Source of the DNA: Chitinophagaceae bacterium
GTDB taxonomy: Bacteria > Bacteroidota > Bacteroidia > Chitinophagales > Chitinophagaceae
DNA length: 7,838 bases
NCBI GenBank assembly: GCA_003167015.1
Contig: PMUF01000530.1
Span: 1-7,838 of the forward strand
Reading direction: 5' to 3'
Shown here one piece after another: positions 1 to 6,296 of the stretch. The notes beneath the pieces were generated by a model. It had not been told where the DNA came from. It did not search any database and saw only the letters and a list, made by a program, of their open reading frames with translations. Positions within the stretch are counted from its first letter, which is position 1; every line of letters begins with the position of its first letter. The translations under genes were made by a program, and so were the position numbers.

Positions 1-152
1 CCCGCATACTGTCCCTTCTGGATCCACACATCCCGGTGATTCAACGCCGCCGCATGCACCCTCGCGATCGCTTCCCCCGCGCCGGCTACCGGCCTGGCCA
101 CTTCCTGCACTTCCAATGGCTTGTTCTTATTGGTAATGACTAACGCTTTCAT
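1..152 (-). CDS. MDR-family zinc-binding/quinone dehydrogenase, N-terminal part (cut by window edge)
   Basis: Only the first 50 codons are present; the gene runs off the left edge. The ATG is at 152-150. The protein opens MKALVITNKNKPLEVQEV and continues through an Ala/Gly/Glu-rich stretch to ALNHRDVWIQKGQYA. This is the start of the GroES-like fold of medium-chain dehydrogenases/reductases (alcohol dehydrogenase, NADPH:quinone reductase type). The 'ALNHRDVW' segment near residues 36-43 is characteristic of that superfamily. Members are cytosolic NAD(P)H-dependent oxidoreductases. The substrate cannot be told from this fragment, and neither the zinc ligands nor the Rossmann domain is in view. 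The gene diverges from the permease at 290. A TAnnTTTG-like box sits about 20 bp upstream of the start, so it probably has its own promoter and a short leader. Confidence 0.8.
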   Translation of the reverse strand, partial: MKALVITNKNKPLEVQEVARPVAGAGEAIARVHAAALNHRDVWIQKGQYA

Positions 153-173
153 ATCGTGCAATAATTGTGAACA

Positions 174-209
174 CAAAAGTATCAAAACCGGACAATTAAA
201 AGGTCCAAA
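174..209 (-). promoter_or_regulatory. Candidate Bacteroidota-type promoter of the dehydrogenase
   Basis: Read on the minus strand, TACTTTTG (181-174) matches the Bacteroidota -7 consensus TAnnTTTG exactly. A TTTG at 209-206 is the possible -33 element, with a 24-bp gap, which is slightly long. The implied leader is about 15 nt before the ATG at 152. Predicted from motif only. Confidence 0.4.
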
Positions 210-223
210 AAAAACCAAAGCAA

Positions 224-249
224 TTGCCTTTCACCGTTTTATAAATTTG
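224..249 (+). promoter_or_regulatory. Candidate Bacteroidota-type promoter of the ABC permease
   Basis: TAAATTTG at 242-249 fits TAnnTTTG exactly. An upstream TTG at 224-226 lies 15 bp away, somewhat close for a -33 element. It overlaps a GCAATTGC palindrome at 220-227. The implied leader to the ATG at 290 is about 35 nt. No Shine-Dalgarno sequence is visible, as is usual in this phylum. Confidence 0.4.
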
Positions 250-289
250 GTATAAAAATGGCCCGCATACCCTCACACACCGGACATAC

Positions 290-2452
290 ATGCTTAAAAA
301 TTACCTGATCACTATCCTCCGCAGCTTTCGGCGAACCCCCGTATATAGTATATTGAACCTGGCCGGCCTCGCCCTCGGCATCGCCTGTGCAACATTGATC
401 TTCTTATGGGTGGCCAACGAGCTGGAATTCGACCACGGGTACCCCAAGCACAACGAGATCTATTCGATCCGCATGAACCTCGATTATTCCGGGCATATCG
501 AAACCTATACCACCATACCCGGGCCCATGCCTAATGCCATCAGGGGCGCCGTACCCGGCATCGTCAATGTTTGCCGCATGGGATGGTCCCAGGACGCTTT
601 TGCCCTGAATGATAAGGCCACTTTCGAAAGCGGTATTTTTGTCGATACCAGTTTCTTTTCCATGCTTCAGCTGCCCTTTGTAAAAGGCAACGCTGCCGGC
701 TTTAACCAGCCATATACTCTTGTACTATCCGAAACAATGGCGCGAAAATTCTTCCCCGCAACCGACCCGATCGGCAAAACGCTGCGGGTCGAAAACCAGC
801 GGGACTATAAGGTCATAGGAGTAGTCAAAGACCCGCCGCCGAATGTGTCGATTCACTTCGACTGGCTGGCGCCGGTCAGCAATTGGGTAGAAAGATACCA
901 ATGGCTGAATGACTGGAGTACCTATGGCATCTCAACTTTTGTAGAATTGCAGCCGGGGACGGATATTAATAGGGTGAATCAACAGTTGACGGCTATCCTT
1001 CGACCGAAAAACCGCCTGTATACCGGCGCTGACTGCTTCCTTCAATCCATGAACGATTGGCATCTGTATAACAATTACTCGAATGGCAAACTCGACGGCG
1101 GTGAGATCAGATTAGTACGGTTGTTCTCTGCGATTGCGTGGATCATCCTTATCATCGCCTGTATTAATTTTATGAATCTCTCGACAGCCAGGGCCGGCCA
1201 GCGGGCCCGGGAAATCGGTGTGAGAAAGACACTCGGCGCGTTGAGAAAAGCATTAATTAGCCAGTTCCTGGTAGAAGCCCTGGTCATGTCCTTTATCGCT
1301 GTGTGTCTGGCAGTCGGACTGATCTATCTTTTCCTGCCTGCTTTCAACGTGTTGGTGGAGAGACAGCTGACCTTCGATCTATCGTCTCCTGCGAATTTTG
1401 TCGGCCTGTTGGTCATCGGCGCCCTTTGCGGGTTGATAGCCGGCAGCTACCCCGCCTTCTATCTGTCTTCCTTCCATCCGGTGGCCGTGCTGAAAGGACA
1501 GCGGATCGGGCTGAACACCGGCGCCGGATTTATTCGGAAAGGGTTGGTCGTGACCCAGTTTGCTGTCTCTGTCACGCTGATTATCTGTACGGTCATCATT
1601 TACCAGCAGATACAGCATATAAAAAACCGTGACACAGGTTTTGACCGGCAACAACTGCTGTATACCTGGCTGCATGGCGACATGGCAGAACATTTTAATG
1701 CCGTGAGATCCGACCTGCTCCGCACCGGAGTCGTGAAAGACGCCGCCTTAAGTAGCAGCCCGCTGCTGGCGATGTGGATGAATACGACGTCCAGCATGCT
1801 GACTTGGGAAGGCAGTGATCCCGATAATAAAATAAAGATTTACTCTGAAGGAGTTTCTCCCGAATATCTTTCCACCATGGGCTTATCATTAAAGGAAGGT
1901 AAAAATTTTGATGCCGATATCAAGGCGGATAGCGCCCATGTGATCATCAATGAAAGCCTGGCCAGATTCATGGGCAAGGCCGGTCGGGTAGGGGGATATA
2001 TAACCTATGATAAAATGTACAGGTATCAGATCGTCGGGATCGTAAAAGATTATTTATTCAATGATATGTATGGATCGGTCAGCCCGTTGATGTTAACCTG
2101 CGACCCGGAAACAAAGGCAAATTATGGTGCCCTCGATATCCGGCTAAAGTCGGGGAATAACTTATCCCCAGCGCTTGCAAAAGTAGAGGCTGTGATGAAA
2201 AACTACAACCCAGGCTACCCTTTCCGCTATTGGTTTGCAGATGAGCAGTTTGACATGCGTTTCCACGAAGAAACGCGTATTGGCAAGCTATCGGGTATAT
2301 TCTCCGTCCTCGCGATCTTCATTTCCTGTCTGGGATTGTTTGGCTTGGCTGCCTATACCGCCGAGCGCCGGACGAAAGAAATAGGCATCCGTAAAGTATT
2401 GGGTGCTTCCGCGACCGGCCTGGCGGCTTTGTTATCAAAAGAATTCCTGTAG
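290..2452 (+). CDS. MacB/FtsX-type ABC transporter permease, C-terminally truncated by an in-frame TAG
   Basis: A 720-residue inner-membrane permease of the stand-alone type common in Bacteroidota: a MacB-like periplasmic core plus FtsX domains, duplicated. TM1 is at residues 19-41, followed by a periplasmic domain to about 272. The first FtsX domain has TM2 about 277-297, TM3 about 327-350 and TM4 about 370-392, with the signature REIGVRK at 307-313. TM5 is about 416-438, then a second periplasmic domain, then TM6 about 668-690 and the matching signature KEIGIRK at 696-702. The frame stops at TAG (2450-2452) right after SKEFL. The same frame continues downstream and encodes the two missing helices, so the annotated protein lacks the end of its second FtsX domain. 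The family usually has about 790-800 residues. No ATPase gene lies nearby; the partner is presumably elsewhere. These permeases are thought to drive efflux or mechanotransmission, but the substrate is unknown. A truncated product may be non-functional. Confidence 0.85.
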   Translation: MLKNYLITILRSFRRTPVYSILNLAGLALGIACATLIFLWVANELEFDHGYPKHNEIYSIRMNLDYSGHIETYTTIPGPMPNAIRGAVPGIVNVCRMGWSQDAFALNDKATFESGIFVDTSFFSMLQLPFVKGNAAGFNQPYTLVLSETMARKFFPATDPIGKTLRVENQRDYKVIGVVKDPPPNVSIHFDWLAPVSNWVERYQWLNDWSTYGISTFVELQPGTDINRVNQQLTAILRPKNRLYTGADCFLQSMNDWHLYNNYSNGKLDGGEIRLVRLFSAIAWIILIIACINFMNLSTARAGQRAREIGVRKTLGALRKALISQFLVEALVMSFIAVCLAVGLIYLFLPAFNVLVERQLTFDLSSPANFVGLLVIGALCGLIAGSYPAFYLSSFHPVAVLKGQRIGLNTGAGFIRKGLVVTQFAVSVTLIICTVIIYQQIQHIKNRDTGFDRQQLLYTWLHGDMAEHFNAVRSDLLRTGVVKDAALSSSPLLAMWMNTTSSMLTWEGSDPDNKIKIYSEGVSPEYLSTMGLSLKEGKNFDADIKADSAHVIINESLARFMGKAGRVGGYITYDKMYRYQIVGIVKDYLFNDMYGSVSPLMLTCDPETKANYGALDIRLKSGNNLSPALAKVEAVMKNYNPGYPFRYWFADEQFDMRFHEETRIGKLSGIFSVLAIFISCLGLFGLAAYTAERRTKEIGIRKVLGASATGLAALLSKEFL

Positions 2453-2662
2453 TGGGTAGCCATAGCCTGTCTGATCGCCTTCCCCCTGGCCTGGTGGGCG
2501 ATGACCCGCTGGCTGGCCGATTATGCCTATCGCACCGCCATCCATTGGTGGGTGTTCGCGATAACAGGAATAGTGGCCTTGTTGGTTGCCTTGCTCACGG
2601 TCAGCATCCAGGCGGTCCGGGCAGCGCTCTCGAATCCCGTACAAACCCTGAGATCGGAATGA
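2453..2662 (+). pseudogene. Severed C-terminal tail of the ABC permease (final two membrane helices)
   Basis: After the TAG at 2450-2452 the same frame is open for 69 codons and ends at TGA 2660-2662. It encodes WVAIACLIAFPLAWWAM as TM7, a short loop with RWLADYAYR, a second helix beginning WWVFAITGIVALLV as TM8, and the tail NPVQTLRSE. This is the normal ending of Bacteroidota FtsX-type permeases, whose C-termini typically read NPV-x-x-LR-x-E. With it the full frame 290-2662 is 791 codons including TGA, the usual family length. There is no credible independent start. The simplest reading is a single-base nonsense mutation (for example CAG, AAG or TGG to TAG). A sequencing error or stop readthrough are the alternatives. 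A plus-strand ORF at 2452-2754 in another frame is a shadow. Confidence 0.8.
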
Positions 2663-2675
2663 GCCCCGTCCCCCC

Positions 2676-4037
2676 TCAATACTTAAACACCCTACCCCCG
2701 GCCATGACTTCCTGTGTCTGCTCGTCGAACGTTACTTTTTCTCCCGTCCGGTAGGCGGCATTCGCCATGATCACCGCAATCGCGTGCCGGTAACCTGCCT
2801 CGATTGGCGCATTAGGTTGCTTTCGGCTGCGGACACATTCCATCCAGTTGCGGACATGCGCAGTCGTTAAAGGATCACCGCCCGTGCTGGCATCCGTCGA
2901 CGCCTTTTGCCCTGCCAGTTCCGTCAGGGAAAGCTCCGGCAGCTGATTCGCCTTCATCCCCATGGCCTCAGCATATTTATCCGTCAGGCCGCCGGTTGAC
3001 GATATCTTATTGGTATCGCAATTCAGCGTACCACCATTAGAATAATAGATCTCCTTGGTGTCGCCGGCGGAATTCGTCTGCCGGGAAGTGAACATGACTT
3101 GAAAGCCTGTGGTCGGATCGTTCAGCGGGCCATAGTCGAATACCGCCGTCAGCGTATCGGCGTTCTTGCGGCCATCCTTCCACGCATAGATACCGCCGTT
3201 GGCCGAGACCGAACGCGGATGGGGCAGTCCCGAGAACCAATGTACGGTATCGATCTGGTGGCTCATCCACTGCCCGGGAATAACCGAAGAATAGGGCCAA
3301 AAGAGCCGGAACTCCAGGTGCTTGCGGGCATCGAATGGCTCGTAGGGCCGATTGAGCAGGAATCGCCGCCAGTCTGTATCCTCTTCCCGCATCTGCGCCA
3401 CGAGAGCAGGCCTCCGCCAGCGACCGGGCTGGTTGACATTCCAGGTCAATTCTACCATGACGATCGGCCCGAATTTGCCGGACTGGATAAAATCCGCCGC
3501 GGCCTGGTAATTGGCGCCACTCCTGCGCTGGGAACCGATCTGTACGATCTTGCCAGAGTCCTTCACCGCTTTCAGCACAGCACGGTTGTCATCCATCGTC
3601 TCGGCCAACGGCTTCTCCGTATAGGTGTCCCGTCCTGCTTTGACTGCCTCTACGGTGTGTAAAGCATGCTGAAAATCAGCCGTACTGATCATTACCGCAT
3701 CGACCTCCTTAATACTGTAAAGCTCATCGTTATTCATGCAGGCCTGGATATCATGCCCGAATTTTTGGGCCAAAAAGGCCTTTCCTTCCTCCCGCCTTTT
3801 TTTCCAGATGTCCGACACTGCGATGATGTCGAAATTCAACTCCTGGTAAGATCGGAGGAAGGCAGGAATATGGTCGTTACGATGCCGGTCGGAGAATCCT
3901 ACTACGCCGACGCGTACCCTGTCATTGGCGCCGATGATCCTTCGATAGCTGCTGGCGCTGAAGCCCAGCGTGCCCATATAACCGGCTACACCGGCCATCG
4001 AGCCCTGGCGGATAAAGTCCCTGCGGGTCGTTGTCAT
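2676..4037 (-). CDS. Gfo/Idh/MocA-family oxidoreductase with Tat signal
   Basis: A 453-residue NAD(P)-dependent sugar-type oxidoreductase, probably exported folded to the periplasm. The N-terminus carries a twin-arginine signal, TRRDFIR at residues 4-10, followed by a mild hydrophobic stretch up to about residue 30. The Rossmann domain starts near residue 41 (VRVGVVGFSDRHR), with its acidic beta-2 end at 'VSD' 74-76. The family signature EKP is at 141-143 and the presumed catalytic region MSHQIDTVHWF at 258-268. The end (HVRNWMECVRSRKQP, 394-408, then EAGYRHA) is typical of the family. The ATG at 4037 is chosen because it places the Tat motif at the extreme N-terminus. The gene converges with the permease (13-bp gap) and diverges from a DUF6807 gene, a pairing suggesting joint work on a glycan or modified sugar. 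The substrate cannot be read from the sequence. The usual third glycine of GxGxxG is absent. Confidence 0.92.
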   Translation of the reverse strand: MTTTRRDFIRQGSMAGVAGYMGTLGFSASSYRRIIGANDRVRVGVVGFSDRHRNDHIPAFLRSYQELNFDIIAVSDIWKKRREEGKAFLAQKFGHDIQACMNNDELYSIKEVDAVMISTADFQHALHTVEAVKAGRDTYTEKPLAETMDDNRAVLKAVKDSGKIVQIGSQRRSGANYQAAADFIQSGKFGPIVMVELTWNVNQPGRWRRPALVAQMREEDTDWRRFLLNRPYEPFDARKHLEFRLFWPYSSVIPGQWMSHQIDTVHWFSGLPHPRSVSANGGIYAWKDGRKNADTLTAVFDYGPLNDPTTGFQVMFTSRQTNSAGDTKEIYYSNGGTLNCDTNKISSTGGLTDKYAEAMGMKANQLPELSLTELAGQKASTDASTGGDPLTTAHVRNWMECVRSRKQPNAPIEAGYRHAIAVIMANAAYRTGEKVTFDEQTQEVMAGGRVFKY

Positions 4038-4046
4038 GTTGAAGTG

Positions 4047-4093
4047 AATTTAGGTGGGATAAATGTACTAATTTAGGTTATTGCTCACGCCAA
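4047..4093. promoter_or_regulatory. Divergent promoter region with a 9-bp direct repeat
   Basis: The 66-bp gap between the oxidoreductase start (4037, -) and the DUF6807 start (4104, +) holds AATTTAGGT at 4047-4055 and again at 4070-4078. The offset is 23 bp, about two helical turns. On the minus strand TACATTTA (4067-4060) resembles TAnnTTTG, with TTG at 4093-4091 exactly 23 bp upstream, so it may be the oxidoreductase promoter. One repeat copy lies on each side of that box. A regulator binding both copies could control both genes; this is inference. No clear plus-strand promoter or Shine-Dalgarno was found. Confidence 0.35.
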
Positions 4094-4103
4094 CGCCGGT
4101 AAT

Positions 4104-5150
4104 ATGACTCGTAATTTAATCACCTTAGCCTTCCTCCTGTTATACTTTACTGCCCTGCATGCGCAGCCTCTCCCTATCGCCATATCCTCCGACTCTGCAC
4201 ATCGCACTGTCAGCATTACTGCTGATGGAGCCCCTTTTGCCACATTTCTTTATCCCGATACGCTCGAAAAGCCCGTGCTTTACCCGATATACGCTCCCGA
4301 TGGCCAATTGATCACCCGTGGATTCCCGCTTGCGCCGCGGCCGGGTGAACCCGTCGATCATCCTCATCATCTCGGCCTCTGGTTTAACTATGAGAACGTC
4401 AACGGCCTCGATTTCTGGAACAACTCGTATGCCATCCCCGCCGCCAAAAAATCCCAGTATGGCTGGATCCGGACCGACAGGGTTTTTGCGGGCCATAAAA
4501 ACATCCTCCGCTATACAGCCCGCTGGACCGACCAGCAACAGCATGCCCTTCTGCACGAGGTGACAACCTACCAGTTCAGTGCCACCCGGCAGGAAAGGAT
4601 CATCGATCGGACAACCGTCCTCACCGCCGATATCGACGTCAGCTTCCCCGATGCCAAGGATGGCGTGCTGGGAATGCGCGTCACGAAAGAGCTGCAGATA
4701 CCCTCCAACACTCCCGGTGAATTTGTAGACGACAAAGGAAATATAACAAAAGTAGCCGCCGGTAATACCCCCGATATCAACGGTAACTATCTGACCAGCG
4801 AAGGCAAAACCGGCGACAGCGCATGGGGTACCCGCGGCCGGTGGTGCATGCTATACGGTAAAAAAGGGACGGATACCCTTAGTATTGCCATCATTGATTA
4901 TCCTGGTAACCCCGGCTATCCCACCTATTGGCATGCCCGCGGCTACGGGTTGTTTGCCGCCAATCCCCTTGGACAAAAGATCTTCAGCCAGGGTCGGCAG
5001 ACCCTCAACTTCCAATTGAAAAAAGGACAATCCGCCACTTTCCATTATCGTATAGTCATAGCTGCCGGTGATCACCGGCTGTCTACCGACCAGATCAGGC
5101 AACTGGCCGACGTTTCCCAACCGGTTCCCGGTAAGGCAGCTGAAAAATGA
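4104..5150 (+). CDS. Secreted DUF6807 (PmoA-like) family protein
   Basis: A 348-residue exported protein. A signal peptide spans residues 1-20 (hydrophobic LITLAFLLLYFTALHA, likely cut before Gln21). The mature part shows conserved features of the DUF6807 family, annotated in databases as 'PmoA family': the histidine-rich DHPHHLGLWF at 85-94, then NVNGLDFWNN at 99-108, and later DYPGNPGYPTYWHARGYGL at 265-283 followed by NPLG at 287-290. The 'PmoA' label refers to methane monooxygenase, but nothing here suggests a membrane monooxygenase; the protein looks soluble and beta-rich. Such genes often sit beside Gfo/Idh/MocA oxidoreductases and sugar isomerase/epimerase-like genes in Bacteroidota, as here. 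A carbohydrate-related periplasmic role is therefore inferred; the reaction is unknown. The clustered histidines (H86, H88, H89) could bind metal or act in catalysis. No terminator is seen before the next gene. Confidence 0.85.
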   Translation: MTRNLITLAFLLLYFTALHAQPLPIAISSDSAHRTVSITADGAPFATFLYPDTLEKPVLYPIYAPDGQLITRGFPLAPRPGEPVDHPHHLGLWFNYENVNGLDFWNNSYAIPAAKKSQYGWIRTDRVFAGHKNILRYTARWTDQQQHALLHEVTTYQFSATRQERIIDRTTVLTADIDVSFPDAKDGVLGMRVTKELQIPSNTPGEFVDDKGNITKVAAGNTPDINGNYLTSEGKTGDSAWGTRGRWCMLYGKKGTDTLSIAIIDYPGNPGYPTYWHARGYGLFAANPLGQKIFSQGRQTLNFQLKKGQSATFHYRIVIAAGDHRLSTDQIRQLADVSQPVPGKAAEK

Positions 5151-5172
5151 GTGGTGCAGGCTTAAAAAAACT

Positions 5173-5180
5173 TAATTTTG
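5173..5180 (+). promoter_or_regulatory. Candidate -7 promoter element of the LemA-TPM operon
   Basis: TAATTTTG at 5173-5180 matches TAnnTTTG exactly, 28 bp before the ATG at 5209. No good TTTG is visible at the -33 distance. The leader just before the start is A/T-rich (TTGAATAAAA), typical of translation starts in this phylum. The 58-bp gap after the DUF6807 gene has no hairpin, so some read-through from upstream is possible. Confidence 0.45.
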
Positions 5181-5208
5181 TCCCTGTTAACCTAAAAATT
5201 GAATAAAA

Positions 5209-5802
5209 ATGAACTCCAAGAATCTGACCTTAATTATCATATTGCTGGTGATACTCCTCTTCGGCGGGTGCGCATGTGGCCGGTATAACGGTCTCGTCAC
5301 GTCCGACCAGGTTGTCAAAACGGCCTGGAGCGATGTTGAGACCAACTATCAGCGCCGTACCGATCTTTATAACAGTGTCATCAAGGTCATCGAAGGATCA
5401 GCCAACTTCGAAAAATCCACGCTGACGGCGGTCATCGCCGCCCGCGCCAACGCAACGGCCGTCCATGTGGATGTCAATGACTCCGCCTCGCTCTGTCAAT
5501 ACCAGCGCGCCCAGGCCCAGTTGCAGGGCTCCTTCAGCCGACTCATGGCCGTCGCGGAAGCTTATCCCGATCTCAAGACGACGCAGCAGTTCCAGAATTT
5601 TCAGACCCAGATCGAAGGCACGGAGAACCGCATCAATGTAGCCCGTCGCGATTTCAACGCTGCCGTGCAAGACTATAATCTGAAAGTCAAGACGTTCCCC
5701 AACAATATCTTTGCTGGCATCTTTGGCTTTCATGAGAAACCCTATTACAAATCGGATCCTGGCAGCGAGAACGCCCCGGATATTCACTTCGATATTAAAT
5801 AA
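5209..5802 (+). CDS. lemA: LemA family membrane protein
   Basis: A 197-residue LemA-family protein, first gene of a three-gene operon. One N-terminal membrane segment (residues 6-20) is followed by a cysteine-bearing stretch GGCACGRYNGLV at 19-30. The rest is a helical, probably extracytoplasmic domain. Family hallmarks are present: YNGLV at 26-30, AWSDVETNYQRRTDLYNSVI at 39-58 and AYPDLKTTQQF at 118-128. QIEGTENRINVARRDFNAAV follows at 134-153, then YN at 156-157 and FP at 163-164. The length is normal for the family. Cys21 could serve as a lipobox cysteine (FGGC), though Phe at -3 is not ideal, so a plain signal anchor is as likely. LemA has no settled enzymatic role; it is often encoded next to TPM-domain proteins, as here, and is thought to work with them at the membrane. 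The stop is only 4 bp before the next start, indicating translational coupling. Confidence 0.93.
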   Translation: MNSKNLTLIIILLVILLFGGCACGRYNGLVTSDQVVKTAWSDVETNYQRRTDLYNSVIKVIEGSANFEKSTLTAVIAARANATAVHVDVNDSASLCQYQRAQAQLQGSFSRLMAVAEAYPDLKTTQQFQNFQTQIEGTENRINVARRDFNAAVQDYNLKVKTFPNNIFAGIFGFHEKPYYKSDPGSENAPDIHFDIK

Positions 5803-5806
5803 CAGC

Positions 5807-6265
5807 ATGGCTATCCCCTTCCTCAAGCGTAAACCGCTGTTGACTGCCGCCGAAAACCAGCAGATTGTTGCTGCCATCGGGCGGGCCGAGCACAAGACCA
5901 GTGGCGAGATCCGCGTCTTCGTGGAAAGCCGGTGCCGATTCGTAAATCCGCTGGACAGGGCGGCAGAGATCTTTGCCGGGCTGAAAATGGATCAGACTGC
6001 GCAACGGAATGCCGTGCTGGTTTATGTAGCCCTGAAAGACCGGCAGCTGGCGCTTTATGGAGACAAGGGTATTCATGAGAAGGTAGGCAGCGAATTCTGG
6101 AGTGAGCGGGTCCGAATGATCCTGTTTCATTTTTACAAAGAGAACTATGCGGAAGGCATTGCCAGGGTCGTCGGTGAGATCGGAGAAGCGCTTCGCACCC
6201 ACTTCCCTTATGACAAAGACACTGATATTAATGAGTTGCCTGACGACATCGTCTATGGAAGGTAA
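5807..6265 (+). CDS. Short TPM-domain protein without signal peptide
   Basis: A 152-residue protein with a TPM domain (TPM_phosphatase family; named for TLP18.3, Psb32 and MOLO-1). The start is set at ATG 5807, 4 bp after the lemA stop. An upstream in-frame ATG at 5711 would overlap lemA by 92 bp and add a non-homologous extension. The N-terminus (MAIPFLKRKPLLTAAENQQI) has no signal peptide. The domain covers about 12-135, with HKTSGEIRVFVES at 29-41, RNAVLVYVALKDRQLALYGDKGIHEKVG as two linked blocks at 67-94, and YAEGIARVVGEIGEAL at 114-129. No membrane helix or glycine tail is seen, so the product is probably cytosolic or held at the inner face of the membrane. Whether the domain has phosphatase activity in bacteria is not established. 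It sits between lemA and a secreted TPM gene and may be the cytoplasmic counterpart of the latter. Confidence 0.88.
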   Translation: MAIPFLKRKPLLTAAENQQIVAAIGRAEHKTSGEIRVFVESRCRFVNPLDRAAEIFAGLKMDQTAQRNAVLVYVALKDRQLALYGDKGIHEKVGSEFWSERVRMILFHFYKENYAEGIARVVGEIGEALRTHFPYDKDTDINELPDDIVYGR

Positions 6266-6296
6266 AGGGAACCCAATCATCAAGTTAACGGATGCC

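Noticed and set aside
220..227. GCAATTGC palindrome in the first divergent promoter region as an operator
   Set aside because: Only 8 bp, and common in AT-rich intergenic DNA; the flanks are imperfect, so there is no support beyond coincidence.
2452..2754. 100-codon plus-strand ORF after the permease stop
   Set aside because: It is in a different frame from the permease tail, which is clearly family-like here, and it runs into the convergent oxidoreductase.
3099..3662. 187-codon plus-strand ORF inside the oxidoreductase gene
   Set aside because: It is fully antisense to a strongly recognised Gfo/Idh/MocA gene and shows no domain; an artefact of GC-rich codons.
5711..5806. Upstream in-frame start of the short TPM gene
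   Set aside because: It would overlap lemA by 92 bp and add 32 non-family residues; ATG 5807, 4 bp after the lemA stop, fits better.
6147..6296. Upstream in-frame start of the secreted TPM gene
   Set aside because: It overlaps the previous gene and would bury a clear signal peptide that begins at ATG 6297.
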